A program made the translations under genes and the position numbers. Positions 1 to 6,685 of a stretch of DNA of 7,639 nt are shown in pieces; position 1 is the first letter of the stretch; every line of letters starts with the position of its first letter. Below the pieces are notes generated by a model that was not told the origin of the DNA, made no database searches, and saw only the letters and a list, made by a program, of their open reading frames with translations. The DNA lies in assembly GCA_003663525.1 (NCBI GenBank), contig QMUF01000070.1, positions 1-7,639 of the forward strand. Reading direction: 5' to 3'. The DNA is from Thermococci archaeon (GTDB lineage: Archaea; Methanobacteriota_B; Thermococci; Thermococcales; Thermococcaceae).

Positions 1-2
1 CT

Positions 3-1418
3 ATTGATGACTGGAACCAGAAAATATTGTTGTATGATTTTATAATTGGAGCGGCAGTTGGATTAGTTTACAAATCTGGTGGAGCTATGGCAGTGGCAAG
101 AGCTGTAACACAGAGGATCAGAAGTAGCAAAGCTGCATCATTAATGGGGTGGTTGTTAGGAGTTCTGATATTCTTCGATGACTATGGGAACACTGTTATT
201 GTTGGTAATACGATGAGACCCATCACAGATAGAACAAGAGTCTCAAGAGAAATGTTGGCATATATCGATGACTCCACAGCTGCTCCTGTAGCAGGGTTAG
301 CAATAGTCTCTTCGTGGATAGGGTATGAGGTAGGGCTGATTAGAGATTCATTTGATAGTCTTGGTGTGACCTTAGGAGCATATGCAGCATGGCTTTCCAG
401 TGTTCCATATAGGTTCTATTCAATATTTGCAATAGTTTTGGTCTTTATCGTTGCGTACTCTCATAGGCACTATGGCCCAATGCTTCAAGCTGAGTACAGG
501 GCAAGAACAACCGGAAAAGTTCTTCGTGATGGAGCAAAACCAATGATGGCCACGGAAAGTGACTTGGGAATGCCTATGGAAGGAGGAAGCATTCATACTT
601 TTATATGGCCCATACTAACATTAATCTTTGTATTTCTTTACGGAATGTGGTACACTGGAGGAGGAAGTGAAGTATACGCTGAAGAGGGCTTAATGGGAAT
701 CATGTCAAATGCAGATACTGCATTGGCCTTACTATGGGGAGGATTTGCAATGCTCATCGTCGCAGTTACTATAATAGTAATACAGAGGCAGATGACACTA
801 GAGGATCTAGAAAGGAACATTGTCCAAGGCATGAAACAAATGGTAATGGCGAATGGTATTTTACTACTTGCTTGGAGCATTAAAAGTGCAACTGATGCTG
901 TTGGAACTGCAGATTTTGTAGTCAAGAGTGCAACTAGTGCTGGGGTTAGCGGTGCAGTTATACCCCTGATAATCTTCCTAGCTTCTGCATTTGTATCATT
1001 CACCACAGGAACCTCTTGGGGAACCTTCGGTGTTATGATGCCTATGGCAATTCCCTTAGGATACCACTTAGGAGGGGGTGTTGGTCCTATATTATATGCA
1101 AGCATTGCGGGGGTATTTGCAGGGGGTATCTTTGGTGATCACTGTTCACCAATAAGCGATACAACGATTATGAGTTCAATGTTCTCAGGAAGCGACCACA
1201 TAGATCACGTAAACACCCAAATCCCATATGCCTTGACTGCTACAGGAGTAGGAGTAGTGTTGTACCTTCTCTTTGCAATAGGAATAAGAAACTGGGCAAT
1301 TCTTCTTCCAATTGGTCTTGTGCTGCTAGTTATAGCACATTATATCCTCAGTGAATGGTACGGCAAAAGATATGGAATTCCACATGGAAAGGTACCTGTG
1401 TATATGACTGAAGAATGA
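3..1418 (+). CDS. NhaC-family Na+/H+ antiporter, 5'-truncated by window edge
   Basis: Multi-pass membrane protein of the NhaC antiporter family, expected to exchange Na+ for H+ across the cytoplasmic membrane (family knowledge); related members exchange malate/lactate, so the exact substrate is open. The frame is open to the first base of the window. A TTG at 27 is the first possible start seen, but it lies within what looks like continuing coding sequence, so I treat the gene as missing its N-terminus. About 471 residues are visible. Family hallmarks are FFDDYGN (171-191), STAAPVAGLA followed by SSWIGYEVGL, TTGTSWGTFG (1002-1031) and GIFGDHCSPISDTT (1125-1166), the last carrying conserved Asp, His and Cys. 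Long hydrophobic segments alternate with short loops, and the C-terminus is short and charged. It ends with TGA and a T-rich stretch follows. Family call is firm; ion specificity is inferred. Confidence 0.9.
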   Translation: MDDWNQKILLYDFIIGAAVGLVYKSGGAMAVARAVTQRIRSSKAASLMGWLLGVLIFFDDYGNTVIVGNTMRPITDRTRVSREMLAYIDDSTAAPVAGLAIVSSWIGYEVGLIRDSFDSLGVTLGAYAAWLSSVPYRFYSIFAIVLVFIVAYSHRHYGPMLQAEYRARTTGKVLRDGAKPMMATESDLGMPMEGGSIHTFIWPILTLIFVFLYGMWYTGGGSEVYAEEGLMGIMSNADTALALLWGGFAMLIVAVTIIVIQRQMTLEDLERNIVQGMKQMVMANGILLLAWSIKSATDAVGTADFVVKSATSAGVSGAVIPLIIFLASAFVSFTTGTSWGTFGVMMPMAIPLGYHLGGGVGPILYASIAGVFAGGIFGDHCSPISDTTIMSSMFSGSDHIDHVNTQIPYALTATGVGVVLYLLFAIGIRNWAILLPIGLVLLVIAHYILSEWYGKRYGIPHGKVPVYMTEE

Positions 1419-1420
1419 TG

Positions 1421-1448
1421 GTTTTAATCTTTTCTCTTTTTGATTTTT
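1421..1448 (+). terminator. T-rich probable archaeal terminator after the antiporter gene
   Basis: Immediately after the antiporter stop there are several T-runs in about 28 bases (TTTT, TTTT, TTTTT, TTTTT) with no clear stem. This is the usual form of archaeal intrinsic termination. It suggests that the following dehydrogenase gene is transcribed separately, but a TATA-like stretch in the same bases cannot be excluded. Confidence 0.5.
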
Positions 1449-1470
1449 GATAATTGTTCCTGACGTTCTA

Positions 1471-1479
1471 GGAGGGAGG
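1471..1479 (+). promoter_or_regulatory. Strong ribosome binding site deciding the dehydrogenase start
   Basis: GGAGGGAGG lies three bases before ATG 1483 and is strongly complementary to the CCUCC at the archaeal 16S rRNA 3' end. It overrides the longer in-frame reading from TTG 1447, which would place this site inside the coding region. Confidence 0.75.
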
Positions 1480-1482
1480 ATT

Positions 1483-2547
1483 ATGAAAATTTGTGTTTTA
1501 GGTGCTGGGGATGTTGGTAGATTAATAGCATACGATCTGAGTAAGGACTACGAGGTTTCTATCGCTGACAAAAACAAAGAGCGCCTGAAATTGGCCGCGA
1601 ATTTTGCAACAACATTTGAACTCGATGCATCAAGATTTGAAGATCTAGTTGAATTCATGAAGAAATTTGACCTTATTATTGGAGCTCTGCCCGGAAGGTT
1701 CGGATTTTCTACACTAAAAGCCGCAATAAAAGCAAGGAAAGACATCGTAGATGTCTCCTTCATGCCGGAAAATCCATTAGAGTTGGATGATCAGGCCAAA
1801 GAAGCTGGAATTAGAATGGTTGTGGATGCGGGGTTTGCTCCTGGCCTTAGCAACATTTTAATGGGCCACATACAAGTGGTCCTTGGAAAGCTTGATGAAG
1901 GAGTTATAAACGTTGGAGGGCTCCCAAAAAATCCCCAACCGCCCCTCTATTATAAAGTCGTCTTTTCTCCATATGATTTAATAGAGGAATATACGCGTCC
2001 TGCTAGGATTATAAGGGATGGTCGCCTTATAAGGGTGGATCCATTGGAAGATATTAAGCAATTGAAGATCAGAGATTTTGAGTTTGAAAGCTTTGTTAGT
2101 GATGGGCTGCGAACCCTTTTAACCACAATTGAAGCAGAAAATCTATATGAAAACACTCTAAGGTGGAAAGGCCACTTAGAAAAGATGAAGGTGCTAAAAG
2201 AGCTTGGCTTTTTCAGGCCTGAAAATTTGGACTTCACAATGAAAGTTATTCTCCCACTAATGCAGTTTGAAAGCGATGATTTCTCAATAATGGAGGTCTA
2301 TGGAAAGTCTGGAGACCAAAAGATAAGGTATTTCATGTACGATGAGGCCCAGGGAGGTTTTACTTCAATGGCGAGAAGTACGGGATATATAACAGCAATA
2401 GCAGCACGTCTAATGTTAAAGTATGAATTCGAACCAGGGATAATTCCACCAGAGCTCTTTGGGATGGAAGACGAGCTTTTTGACGGAATAATGAAAGAGG
2501 TCAAAAAGAGAAATATAGTCTTGGAAGAGTATCACAAGGGCTTATAG
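1483..2547 (+). CDS. Saccharopine/lysine-dehydrogenase-like NAD(P)-dependent oxidoreductase
   Basis: A 354-residue cytosolic oxidoreductase of the saccharopine dehydrogenase-like family, which includes L-lysine 6-dehydrogenases and lysine/saccharopine reductases. The N-terminal Rossmann fold shows GAGDVG (residues 7-12), and the second strand ends in Asp29 (VSIAD), which usually favours NAD(H) over NADP(H). DAGFAPGLSN (115-124) followed by GGLP (145-148) is the typical junction to the substrate domain. The middle part has SDGLRTLL and NTLRWKGH (224-231), as in lysine dehydrogenase relatives. The start is ATG 1483, placed by the GGAGGGAGG site; an upstream TTG would add 12 unlikely residues. 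Its 3' end overlaps the convergent hydrolase gene by 16 bp. Arginine codons are mixed (5 of 19 are CGN by my count). I recall a Pyrococcus homologue studied as L-lysine dehydrogenase, but the true substrate here is not shown by sequence. Confidence 0.85.
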   Translation: MKICVLGAGDVGRLIAYDLSKDYEVSIADKNKERLKLAANFATTFELDASRFEDLVEFMKKFDLIIGALPGRFGFSTLKAAIKARKDIVDVSFMPENPLELDDQAKEAGIRMVVDAGFAPGLSNILMGHIQVVLGKLDEGVINVGGLPKNPQPPLYYKVVFSPYDLIEEYTRPARIIRDGRLIRVDPLEDIKQLKIRDFEFESFVSDGLRTLLTTIEAENLYENTLRWKGHLEKMKVLKELGFFRPENLDFTMKVILPLMQFESDDFSIMEVYGKSGDQKIRYFMYDEAQGGFTSMARSTGYITAIAARLMLKYEFEPGIIPPELFGMEDELFDGIMKEVKKRNIVLEEYHKGL

Positions 2548-3323
2548 AATGGCAAATTTAGGCAAGTTACACCACCATCTCCCTTCCAGAACTCTGAAAC
2601 GTTAACTAACACTGGTTTAAAGCCTTCTCTTCTCAATTTTTCTTCAGTTTTTGGATACCCTGCAGGAAGCAATACCTTCCTCTCTCCTAAATAAAGCATG
2701 TTGTTTGCATAAAGTTCATCCTCGGCGATTGTTATGAACTTGAATCCCTTGAAATACTCAATGTCAACTACATGCGGGGATATGACAACTGTTTTATTTC
2801 CCAGATAATTTACTCCAGAGAGTAGATGGAAGATCTTTGATATGGGAACACTTATAACTTTCACTTTGGGAAAGAACTGGGCCAGTTGCTTTATGCCCTC
2901 AGCGTTGGTTCTTTGAGAGAGCCCTACAAAAACAACACCTTGATTTGTTACTAGGACATCTCCACCTTCAATTGTTCCAGGTTCTTCAACATGCTTTATC
3001 TCAAAACCCTCTTTTTTCAGAACTTCTTTGATACTTTCCTCTTCTCCTCTTCTACTAGGCTCTCCAAACCTGCTAAGCACTGCAAGGTTTGAGTTAACCC
3101 CAACTATAGCAGTATCTTGAACAAAAACACTATCAGGATGGTTTTCAAGTGGTTCAAGTTCAATAACTTCAATCCCGTTTTCTTTAAGAATTTTTACATA
3201 CTCTTCATGCTGCTTTTTGGCCAAGTTGACATCTATACTTCTATGCTCAGGATTGGTGGAAACACAGCTTTTGTAGCTTTCTCCGGGACGCCTTACTATA
3301 ACAGTATCAAAAAGTCTGTCCAA
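2532..3323 (-). CDS. DDAH-like hydrolase, arginine deiminase/amidinotransferase superfamily
   Basis: A 263-residue protein of the dimethylarginine dimethylaminohydrolase family, pentein fold. These enzymes attack a guanidinium carbon with a catalytic Cys and release an amine or ammonia, giving citrulline or a similar product. All expected active-site elements are visible: DSVFVQD ending in Asp70, GTIEGGD with Glu119 and Asp122, FHLLSG with His166, and GDGGVTCLNLP with nucleophile Cys254. Their spacing closely parallels Pseudomonas DDAH (Asp66, Glu114, His162, Cys249, about 254 residues), so an active enzyme is expected. Archaea are not known to make free methylarginines in quantity, so arginine or another guanidino compound may be the substrate; this is inference. 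The start is TTG 3323, directly preceded by an in-frame TAA. GGTGA lies six bases upstream, and no other start codon occurs before residue 209. It is divergent from pantoate kinase and tail-overlaps the dehydrogenase. Confidence 0.88.
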   Translation of the reverse strand: MDRLFDTVIVRRPGESYKSCVSTNPEHRSIDVNLAKKQHEEYVKILKENGIEVIELEPLENHPDSVFVQDTAIVGVNSNLAVLSRFGEPSRRGEEESIKEVLKKEGFEIKHVEEPGTIEGGDVLVTNQGVVFVGLSQRTNAEGIKQLAQFFPKVKVISVPISKIFHLLSGVNYLGNKTVVISPHVVDIEYFKGFKFITIAEDELYANNMLYLGERKVLLPAGYPKTEEKLRREGFKPVLVNVSEFWKGDGGVTCLNLPFYKPL

Positions 3324-3329
3324 TTACTT

Positions 3330-3336
3330 TCACCCT
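3330..3336 (-). promoter_or_regulatory. Ribosome binding site for the TTG-initiated hydrolase
   Basis: On the minus strand the sequence reads AGGGTGA, then six bases, then TTG. It supports initiation at TTG 3323, which is also pinned by the TAA directly upstream in frame. Confidence 0.65.
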
Positions 3337-3359
3337 CTTTTATTAGATTTCCTGTTTTG

Positions 3360-3370
3360 AAATATTTTTT
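3360..3370 (-). promoter_or_regulatory. Candidate TATA box of the DDAH-like gene
   Basis: The minus strand reads AAAAAATATTT here, about 25 bases upstream of a plausible start site near 3340. That would leave a short leader of some 17 bases carrying the ribosome binding site. Placement follows archaeal TATA/start-site spacing and is not experimentally known. Confidence 0.45.
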
Positions 3371-3388
3371 GCTCTTTTAGGGGCTCAC

Positions 3389-3397
3389 ATTTAAAAG
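3389..3397 (+). promoter_or_regulatory. Candidate TATA box of the pantoate kinase operon
   Basis: ATTTAAAAG lies about 25 bases before 3416-3420, which would give a very short leader beginning at or just before the ribosome binding site. It shares the 108-base divergent intergenic region with the leftward promoter at 3360-3370. Confidence 0.45.
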
Positions 3398-3419
3398 CAT
3401 GAGATGCAAGTGTTTAGAA

Positions 3420-3427
3420 GGAGGTGG
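3420..3427 (+). promoter_or_regulatory. Near-consensus ribosome binding site of pantoate kinase
   Basis: GGAGGTGG, four bases before ATG 3432, is almost the full complement of the archaeal 16S rRNA 3' end, implying efficient initiation at this ATG. Confidence 0.8.
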
Positions 3428-3431
3428 ATAA

Positions 3432-4346
3432 ATGCTGATAAGGGCATTCGTTCCAGCCCACATTACTGCATTCTTTGTTCCTGTATTCAATGAGAATCCT
3501 CTTTTAGCTGGCTCTATTGGGGCAGGTGTTAATCTGGAAAAAGGCACAAATATTTTTGTAACTACAGAAAACGGGTCAGAGCGACATATCCATATCGCCT
3601 TTAATGGAGAACCTGTTGAGAGAAATAACGCCATAATAAGTTATTCAGTTGCCGAGAAAATGGTACCTAAGGACTTTTCTGGAGAAATTGAAGTTTGGCA
3701 GTACTTTGATTTTCCAAATGGTTATGGATTTGGAAACAGCGCTGCCGGAGCTTTAGGGACGGCTCTTGCATTGGCTTTTAATTTTAAAGAAAAAACCTTT
3801 CTACAGGCTTCCCAAGTAGCTCATAAGTATGAAGTGCTTTATAAAGGTGGCCTTGGAGATGTTATAGCCCAGTTTTATGGAGGTATAGAACTCAGAATCA
3901 AACCCGGAGCTCCAGGAATTGGAGTTGTGGACAACATATTTTTTGAGGGTTACAAAGTTCTCGCACTCCCTCTGGGAAGGCTCTCAACAAAAGAAGTGCT
4001 TGATAGTGATGTCATTAAACTAATTGAAGAGGAAGGCAAAAGATCCTTGGAAGAAGTGTTGAAGTGTCCAAGAGTTGAGGTTTTAATGAAGGCCGCTAGA
4101 ACATTTTCCGAGAGAACAGGGTTGCTCACTGGAGAATTGCTGGAAATTGCCCTAGAACTTGACAAAGATTTAAGGTTGCCTTCCTCAATGGTGATGTTTG
4201 GTAAAAGCCTCTTTGCTCTTTTAAGAGAAGATGAGATAGAAAAGATAAAAGCAACACTGGCGGATCTCACTATAGAAAAGTATCACATTTGTGATGTTTA
4301 TACTCAAAGACCGAGTGTTGAAAGATGGATGGGGGGAAGTTTATGA
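3432..4346 (+). CDS. Pantoate kinase (PoK), GHMP kinase superfamily
   Basis: Archaeal pantoate kinase, 304 residues, about the family's normal length. It phosphorylates pantoate with ATP to 4-phosphopantoate. Phosphopantothenate synthetase then joins this to beta-alanine, and the two archaeal enzymes replace the bacterial PanC/CoaA route to coenzyme A (established in Thermococcus kodakarensis). The sequence begins with RAFVPAHITAFF, characteristic of this family. It has the GHMP nucleotide loop PNGYGFGNSAAG at residues 95-106, a YKGGLGDV segment, and a C-terminal region ending KYHICDVYTQRPS. The start ATG is fixed by a near-perfect GGAGGTGG site. It appears to head a short operon: its TGA overlaps the ATG of the next gene. 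It diverges from the DDAH-like gene across a 108-base promoter region. The phosphopantothenate synthetase gene is not in this window. Confidence 0.92.
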   Translation: MLIRAFVPAHITAFFVPVFNENPLLAGSIGAGVNLEKGTNIFVTTENGSERHIHIAFNGEPVERNNAIISYSVAEKMVPKDFSGEIEVWQYFDFPNGYGFGNSAAGALGTALALAFNFKEKTFLQASQVAHKYEVLYKGGLGDVIAQFYGGIELRIKPGAPGIGVVDNIFFEGYKVLALPLGRLSTKEVLDSDVIKLIEEEGKRSLEEVLKCPRVEVLMKAARTFSERTGLLTGELLEIALELDKDLRLPSSMVMFGKSLFALLREDEIEKIKATLADLTIEKYHICDVYTQRPSVERWMGGSL

Positions 4347-4576
4347 ACACTCTTTACCTTGCACTCACAATTGTTGGTTTGTTCATTACAATATTTTTGA
4401 ACAAAAGTGGTCAAAGAGAAATTGGCCTTATAGTGGCTGGGTTTACTGGAGGCTTTGCTTTTTTGGCTGCTTTTGAGGACACTGGGTACCCTCTTCCACT
4501 AATATTTGTTGGGGGCTTCATAGCTACGGTATTCTTTGAATACATAAGGTTTAAACCAAGACTTAGGGGGGATTAA
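4343..4576 (+). CDS. Small three-helix membrane protein coupled to pantoate kinase
   Basis: I do not recognise this 77-residue protein. It has three hydrophobic stretches, roughly residues 3-19, 27-44 and 51-67, with short loops. The first loop (NKSGQRE) and the tail (residues 68-77, with Arg68, Lys70, Arg72 and Arg74) are basic and the second loop (EDTGYP) is acidic. By the positive-inside rule this predicts an outside N-terminus and a cytoplasmic C-terminus. ATG 4343 shares ATGA with the pantoate kinase stop, and a run of six G (4331-4336) sits seven bases before the start codon, so translational coupling is likely. An in-frame ATG at 4325 would add six residues (MDGGKF) but would use the G-run as coding sequence; I prefer 4343. 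No signal peptide, metal-binding or enzymatic motif is visible, and the function is unknown. Confidence 0.75.
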   Translation: MNTLYLALTIVGLFITIFLNKSGQREIGLIVAGFTGGFAFLAAFEDTGYPLPLIFVGGFIATVFFEYIRFKPRLRGD

Positions 4577-4619
4577 CCTTTTTATCTTTTAATGCAGTAG
4601 TTCAATATTGGTGGTATGA
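4577..4619 (+). promoter_or_regulatory. Short gap with candidate ligase promoter and ribosome binding site
   Basis: The 43 bases between the membrane protein and the ligase contain CCTTTTTATCTTTT (4577-4590). This could act as a TATA region for a start near 4606, or as a weak T-rich terminator. GGTGGT at 4610-4615 is the ribosome binding site, four bases before ATG 4620. Whether the ligase is separately transcribed or read through from the pantoate kinase operon cannot be decided by eye. Confidence 0.5.
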
Positions 4620-6302
4620 ATGCTTTATAAGGAACTGGCTGAGTTATATAAAAGACTTGAAAAAACAACCCTAAAGACTCTTAAAACAAAGTTTGTATCT
4701 GATTTCTTGAAGTCAGTCGAAAAACCTGAGCTTCTGGAGGTAATCCCTTACCTGATTCTTGGGAAGGTTTTTCCGGACTGGGATGAGAGAGAGCTTGGCA
4801 TTGGTGAGAAGCTTCTAATAAAGGCCGTGTCTATGGCCACTGGAATAAACAGTGAGGAGATTGAAAATTCGGTAAGGGACACGGGAGATTTAGGAGAGAG
4901 CATCGCCCTTGCCTTGAAGAAGAGAAAACAAAAAAGTTTCTTCTCTCAACCACTTACCATAGAAAGAGTTTACAATACCCTTGTTAAAGTAGCCGAGGCT
5001 TCGGGAGCAGGAAGTCAAGACAGAAAGCTCAAGTACCTTGCCAACCTTTTTATGGATGCCTCTCCCGATGAGGGCAAATATCTCGCAAGAACAGTTCTTG
5101 GGATAATGAGAACAGGCGTTGCCGAAGGTCTCTTGAGAGACGCCTTGGCAGATGCATTTAAAGTAAGAGTAGAGCTCGTTGAGAGAGCTTACATGCTTAC
5201 AAGTGATTTTGGTTTTGTAGCTAGGGTTGCAAAGCTCGAGGGTAACGAAGGGTTGGCCAAAGTAGAGATACAGGTAGGAAAGCCAATAAAACCCATGCTG
5301 GCTCAGATGGCTGCAAACGTTAGAGAAGCCCTAGTGGAGATGGGTGGAGAGGCAGAGTTTGAGATTAAATACGATGGTGCCAGAGTTCAGGTGCACAAAA
5401 ATGGAAATAGGGTTCTCATTTACTCAAGGCGTCTTGAAAACGTTACTAAGTCAATCCCAGAAGTTGTTGAAAGAGTGAAAGAGGCTCTAAAACCTGAAAA
5501 TGTTATAGTTGAAGGTGAGCTGGTTGCAGTTGGAGAAAGTGGTCGACCCAGGCCCTTCCAGTATGTTCTTAGAAGGTTCAGGAGAAAATACAATATAGAG
5601 GAGATGATAGAAAAAATACCCCTCGAACTTAACCTTTTTGATATTCTTTACATGGATGGCCAAAATATGATAGATACACCATTTATGGAGCGGAGGAAGG
5701 TTCTCGAGAGTGTTGTAAATTCCAATGAATGGATAAAACCTGCAAAGAATCTCATAACAAAGAGGCCTGAAGAAGCAGAGGAGTTCTACCATAAAGCCTT
5801 AGATTTGGGCCATGAAGGCCTTATGGCCAAAAGATTGGACTCAGTCTATGAACCAGGAAATAGAGGGAAGAAATGGCTTAAGATTAAACCTACAATGGAG
5901 AACTTGGATCTGGTCATACTTGGTGCAGAATGGGGAGAGGGCAGAAGAAGTGGCGTTCTTAGTTCGTTCCTTCTTGGGGCATATGATCCGGTGAAAGGTG
6001 ATTTTGTCCCAGTGGGTAAAGTAGGGAGTGGATTTACTGATGAAGATTTGGTAGAATTTACGAAAATGCTTAAGCCGCTCATAAAGAAGGAACACGGTAA
6101 GGAAGTGGAATTAGAACCCAAAGTAGTTATAGAAGTGGCCTATCAAGAAATCCAGAAGAGTCCAAAGTATGAGAGTGGCTTTGCCCTTAGGTTCCCGAGA
6201 TATATAGCACTTAGAGAAGATAAAGGGCCAGAAGATGCTGATACAGTTCAAAGGGTTGCTGAACTTTATCAATTCCAGGAGAGGCTAAAAGGTGGGAAGT
6301 GA
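4620..6302 (+). CDS. lig: ATP-dependent DNA ligase (archaeal type)
   Basis: Replicative and repair DNA ligase of 560 residues, against 561 in Pyrococcus furiosus, with close similarity along its length. It seals nicks in duplex DNA through a ligase-AMP intermediate, joining Okazaki fragments with PCNA. Domains in order are an N-terminal DNA-binding domain (about 1-225), the adenylation domain (about 226-424) and the C-terminal OB fold. QKSFF at 104-108 corresponds to the PCNA-binding box known in the Pyrococcus enzyme. Motif I is KYDGAR, with the AMP-accepting Lys250. [22 protein letters not shown] (Glu399, Lys404) and KKWLKIKP (417-424) are the other nucleotide-binding motifs, and [11 protein letters not shown] near the end is motif VI. 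All look intact. Another ATG at 4616 is out of frame and stops after four codons. Relatives in Thermococcus sometimes also accept NAD+ or ADP; the sequence does not settle this. Confidence 0.97.
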   Translation: MLYKELAELYKRLEKTTLKTLKTKFVSDFLKSVEKPELLEVIPYLILGKVFPDWDERELGIGEKLLIKAVSMATGINSEEIENSVRDTGDLGESIALALKKRKQKSFFSQPLTIERVYNTLVKVAEASGAGSQDRKLKYLANLFMDASPDEGKYLARTVLGIMRTGVAEGLLRDALADAFKVRVELVERAYMLTSDFGFVARVAKLEGNEGLAKVEIQVGKPIKPMLAQMAANVREALVEMGGEAEFEIKYDGARVQVHKNGNRVLIYSRRLENVTKSIPEVVERVKEALKPENVIVEGELVAVGESGRPRPFQYVLRRFRRKYNIEEMIEKIPLELNLFDILYMDGQNMIDTPFMERRKVLESVVNSNEWIKPAKNLITKRPEEAEEFYHKALDLGHEGLMAKRLDSVYEPGNRGKKWLKIKPTMENLDLVILGAEWGEGRRSGVLSSFLLGAYDPVKGDFVPVGKVGSGFTDEDLVEFTKMLKPLIKKEHGKEVELEPKVVIEVAYQEIQKSPKYESGFALRFPRYIALREDKGPEDADTVQRVAELYQFQERLKGGK

Positions 6303-6319
6303 GGGGAACCCTACAATTG

Positions 6320-6348
6320 AGAGTGAACTCTTTTTTCTTGCTTTTATA
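6320..6348 (+). terminator. Hairpin plus T-run after the ligase gene
   Basis: AGAG-TGAA-CTCT forms a four-base stem with a four-base loop (6320-6331), extendable by a G-T pair. It runs directly into TTTTTT (6331-6336) and further T-rich bases. It lies 18 bases past the ligase stop and upstream of the tRNA promoter, which is the right place for ligase termination. Confidence 0.55.
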
Positions 6349-6396
6349 CTTGCCAACAAAAGCTTACATGGAGTTGGAAAATACCCACGATAATTA

Positions 6397-6413
6397 CCGA
6401 AAACTTTATAAAG
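6397..6413 (+). promoter_or_regulatory. BRE/TATA promoter of the tRNA-Ala/tRNA-Val pair
   Basis: CCGAAAA followed by CTTTATAAAG is a strong archaeal BRE and TATA box. Transcription would start about 25 bases downstream, near 6434, leaving a short 5' leader before tRNA-Ala at 6442 for RNase P to remove. No equally good promoter lies in the 13 bases between the two tRNA genes, so one transcript probably carries both. Confidence 0.75.
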
Positions 6414-6441
6414 TGCCTAGAACCCCTATATTTTGGCGCGT

Positions 6442-6519
6442 GGGCCGGTAGCTCAGTTTGGGATGAGCGCTGCCTTGGCAAGGCAGAGGCCCCGGGTTCA
6501 AATCCCGGCCGGTCCACCA
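6442..6519 (+). tRNA. tRNA-Ala (anticodon GGC), CCA encoded
   Basis: A complete, intronless 78-base cloverleaf. The seven-pair acceptor stem is GGGCCGG with CCGGTCC and includes the G3-U70 pair that identifies alanine tRNA. The D arm is GCTC/GAGC and the anticodon stem is CTGCC/GGCAG. The loop TTGGCAA gives anticodon GGC at 6477-6479, reading GCC and GCU. The T arm is CCGGG-TTCAAAT-CCCGG, followed by discriminator A and an encoded CCA at 6517-6519. Confidence 0.97.
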
Positions 6520-6532
6520 CAACTTTTCGGGT

Positions 6533-6610
6533 GGGCCCGTGGTCTAGACTGGTTATGACGCCACCCTGACAAGGTGGAGGTCCGGGGTTCGAATCCCCGC
6601 GGGCCCACCA
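6533..6610 (+). tRNA. tRNA-Val (anticodon GAC), CCA encoded
   Basis: A complete, intronless 78-base cloverleaf that begins 13 bases after tRNA-Ala. The acceptor stem GGGCCCG pairs fully with CGGGCCC. The D arm is GTC/GAC with GG in the loop, and the anticodon stem is CCACC/GGTGG. The loop CTGACAA gives anticodon GAC at 6568-6570, reading GUC and GUU. The T arm is CGGGG-TTCGAAT-CCCCG, then A and CCA. It is probably co-transcribed with tRNA-Ala. Its 3' end is adjacent to a gene of atypical codon use, a common site for integration in archaea. Confidence 0.97.
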
Positions 6611-6647
6611 GCAAACCATTCTAACAAAGCAAATCTAGGAACTCAAC

Positions 6648-6675
6648 CGAAAAATATTTCTATTTTGATTTTTCT
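6648..6675 (+). promoter_or_regulatory. T-rich tRNA terminator overlapping a candidate promoter for the HKD gene
   Basis: CCGAAAAATATTTC (6647-6660) resembles BRE plus TATA and would direct initiation near 6680-6686, at or just before GTG 6686. The following T-runs (ATTTCTATTTTGATTTTTC) could end the tRNA transcript. Both readings use the same bases and neither is proven. Confidence 0.4.
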
Positions 6676-6685
6676 AAATGTTCTG

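Noticed and set aside
5..20. GATGA-type sequences (e.g. near 5, 262, 6040) as possible C/D-box guide RNAs
   Set aside because: Each lies inside a coding region and I could not find a matching CTGA box at the proper distance together with internal D' and C' boxes.
638..1105. Minus-strand open frame of 155 codons opposite the antiporter gene
   Set aside because: It lies wholly within a well-supported membrane protein gene, has no ribosome binding site or recognisable domain, and is best read as a shadow of the hydrophobic coding strand.
3117..3380. Plus-strand open frame of 87 codons opposite the DDAH-like gene and its promoter
   Set aside because: It overlaps the hydrolase N-terminal coding region and the divergent promoter, with no ribosome binding site and a low-complexity Phe-rich sequence.
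4616..4630. ATG 4616 opening a four-codon frame overlapping the ligase start
   Set aside because: It is out of frame and ends in TAA after MNAL; the ribosome binding site GGTGGT serves ATG 4620 equally well, and the protein alignment starts there.
5808..5828. Inverted repeat GGCCATG / TATGGCC around AAGGCCT
   Set aside because: It falls exactly on ligase motif IV (GHEGLMAK), whose codons create the symmetry; there is no T-run or other sign of regulatory use.
6344..6619. Minus-strand open frame of 91 codons containing RPGFEPGASALPRQ-like text
   Set aside because: It is the antisense translation of the two tRNA genes; this GFEPGAS pattern is a classic false protein made by tRNA T-arm and anticodon-arm sequences.
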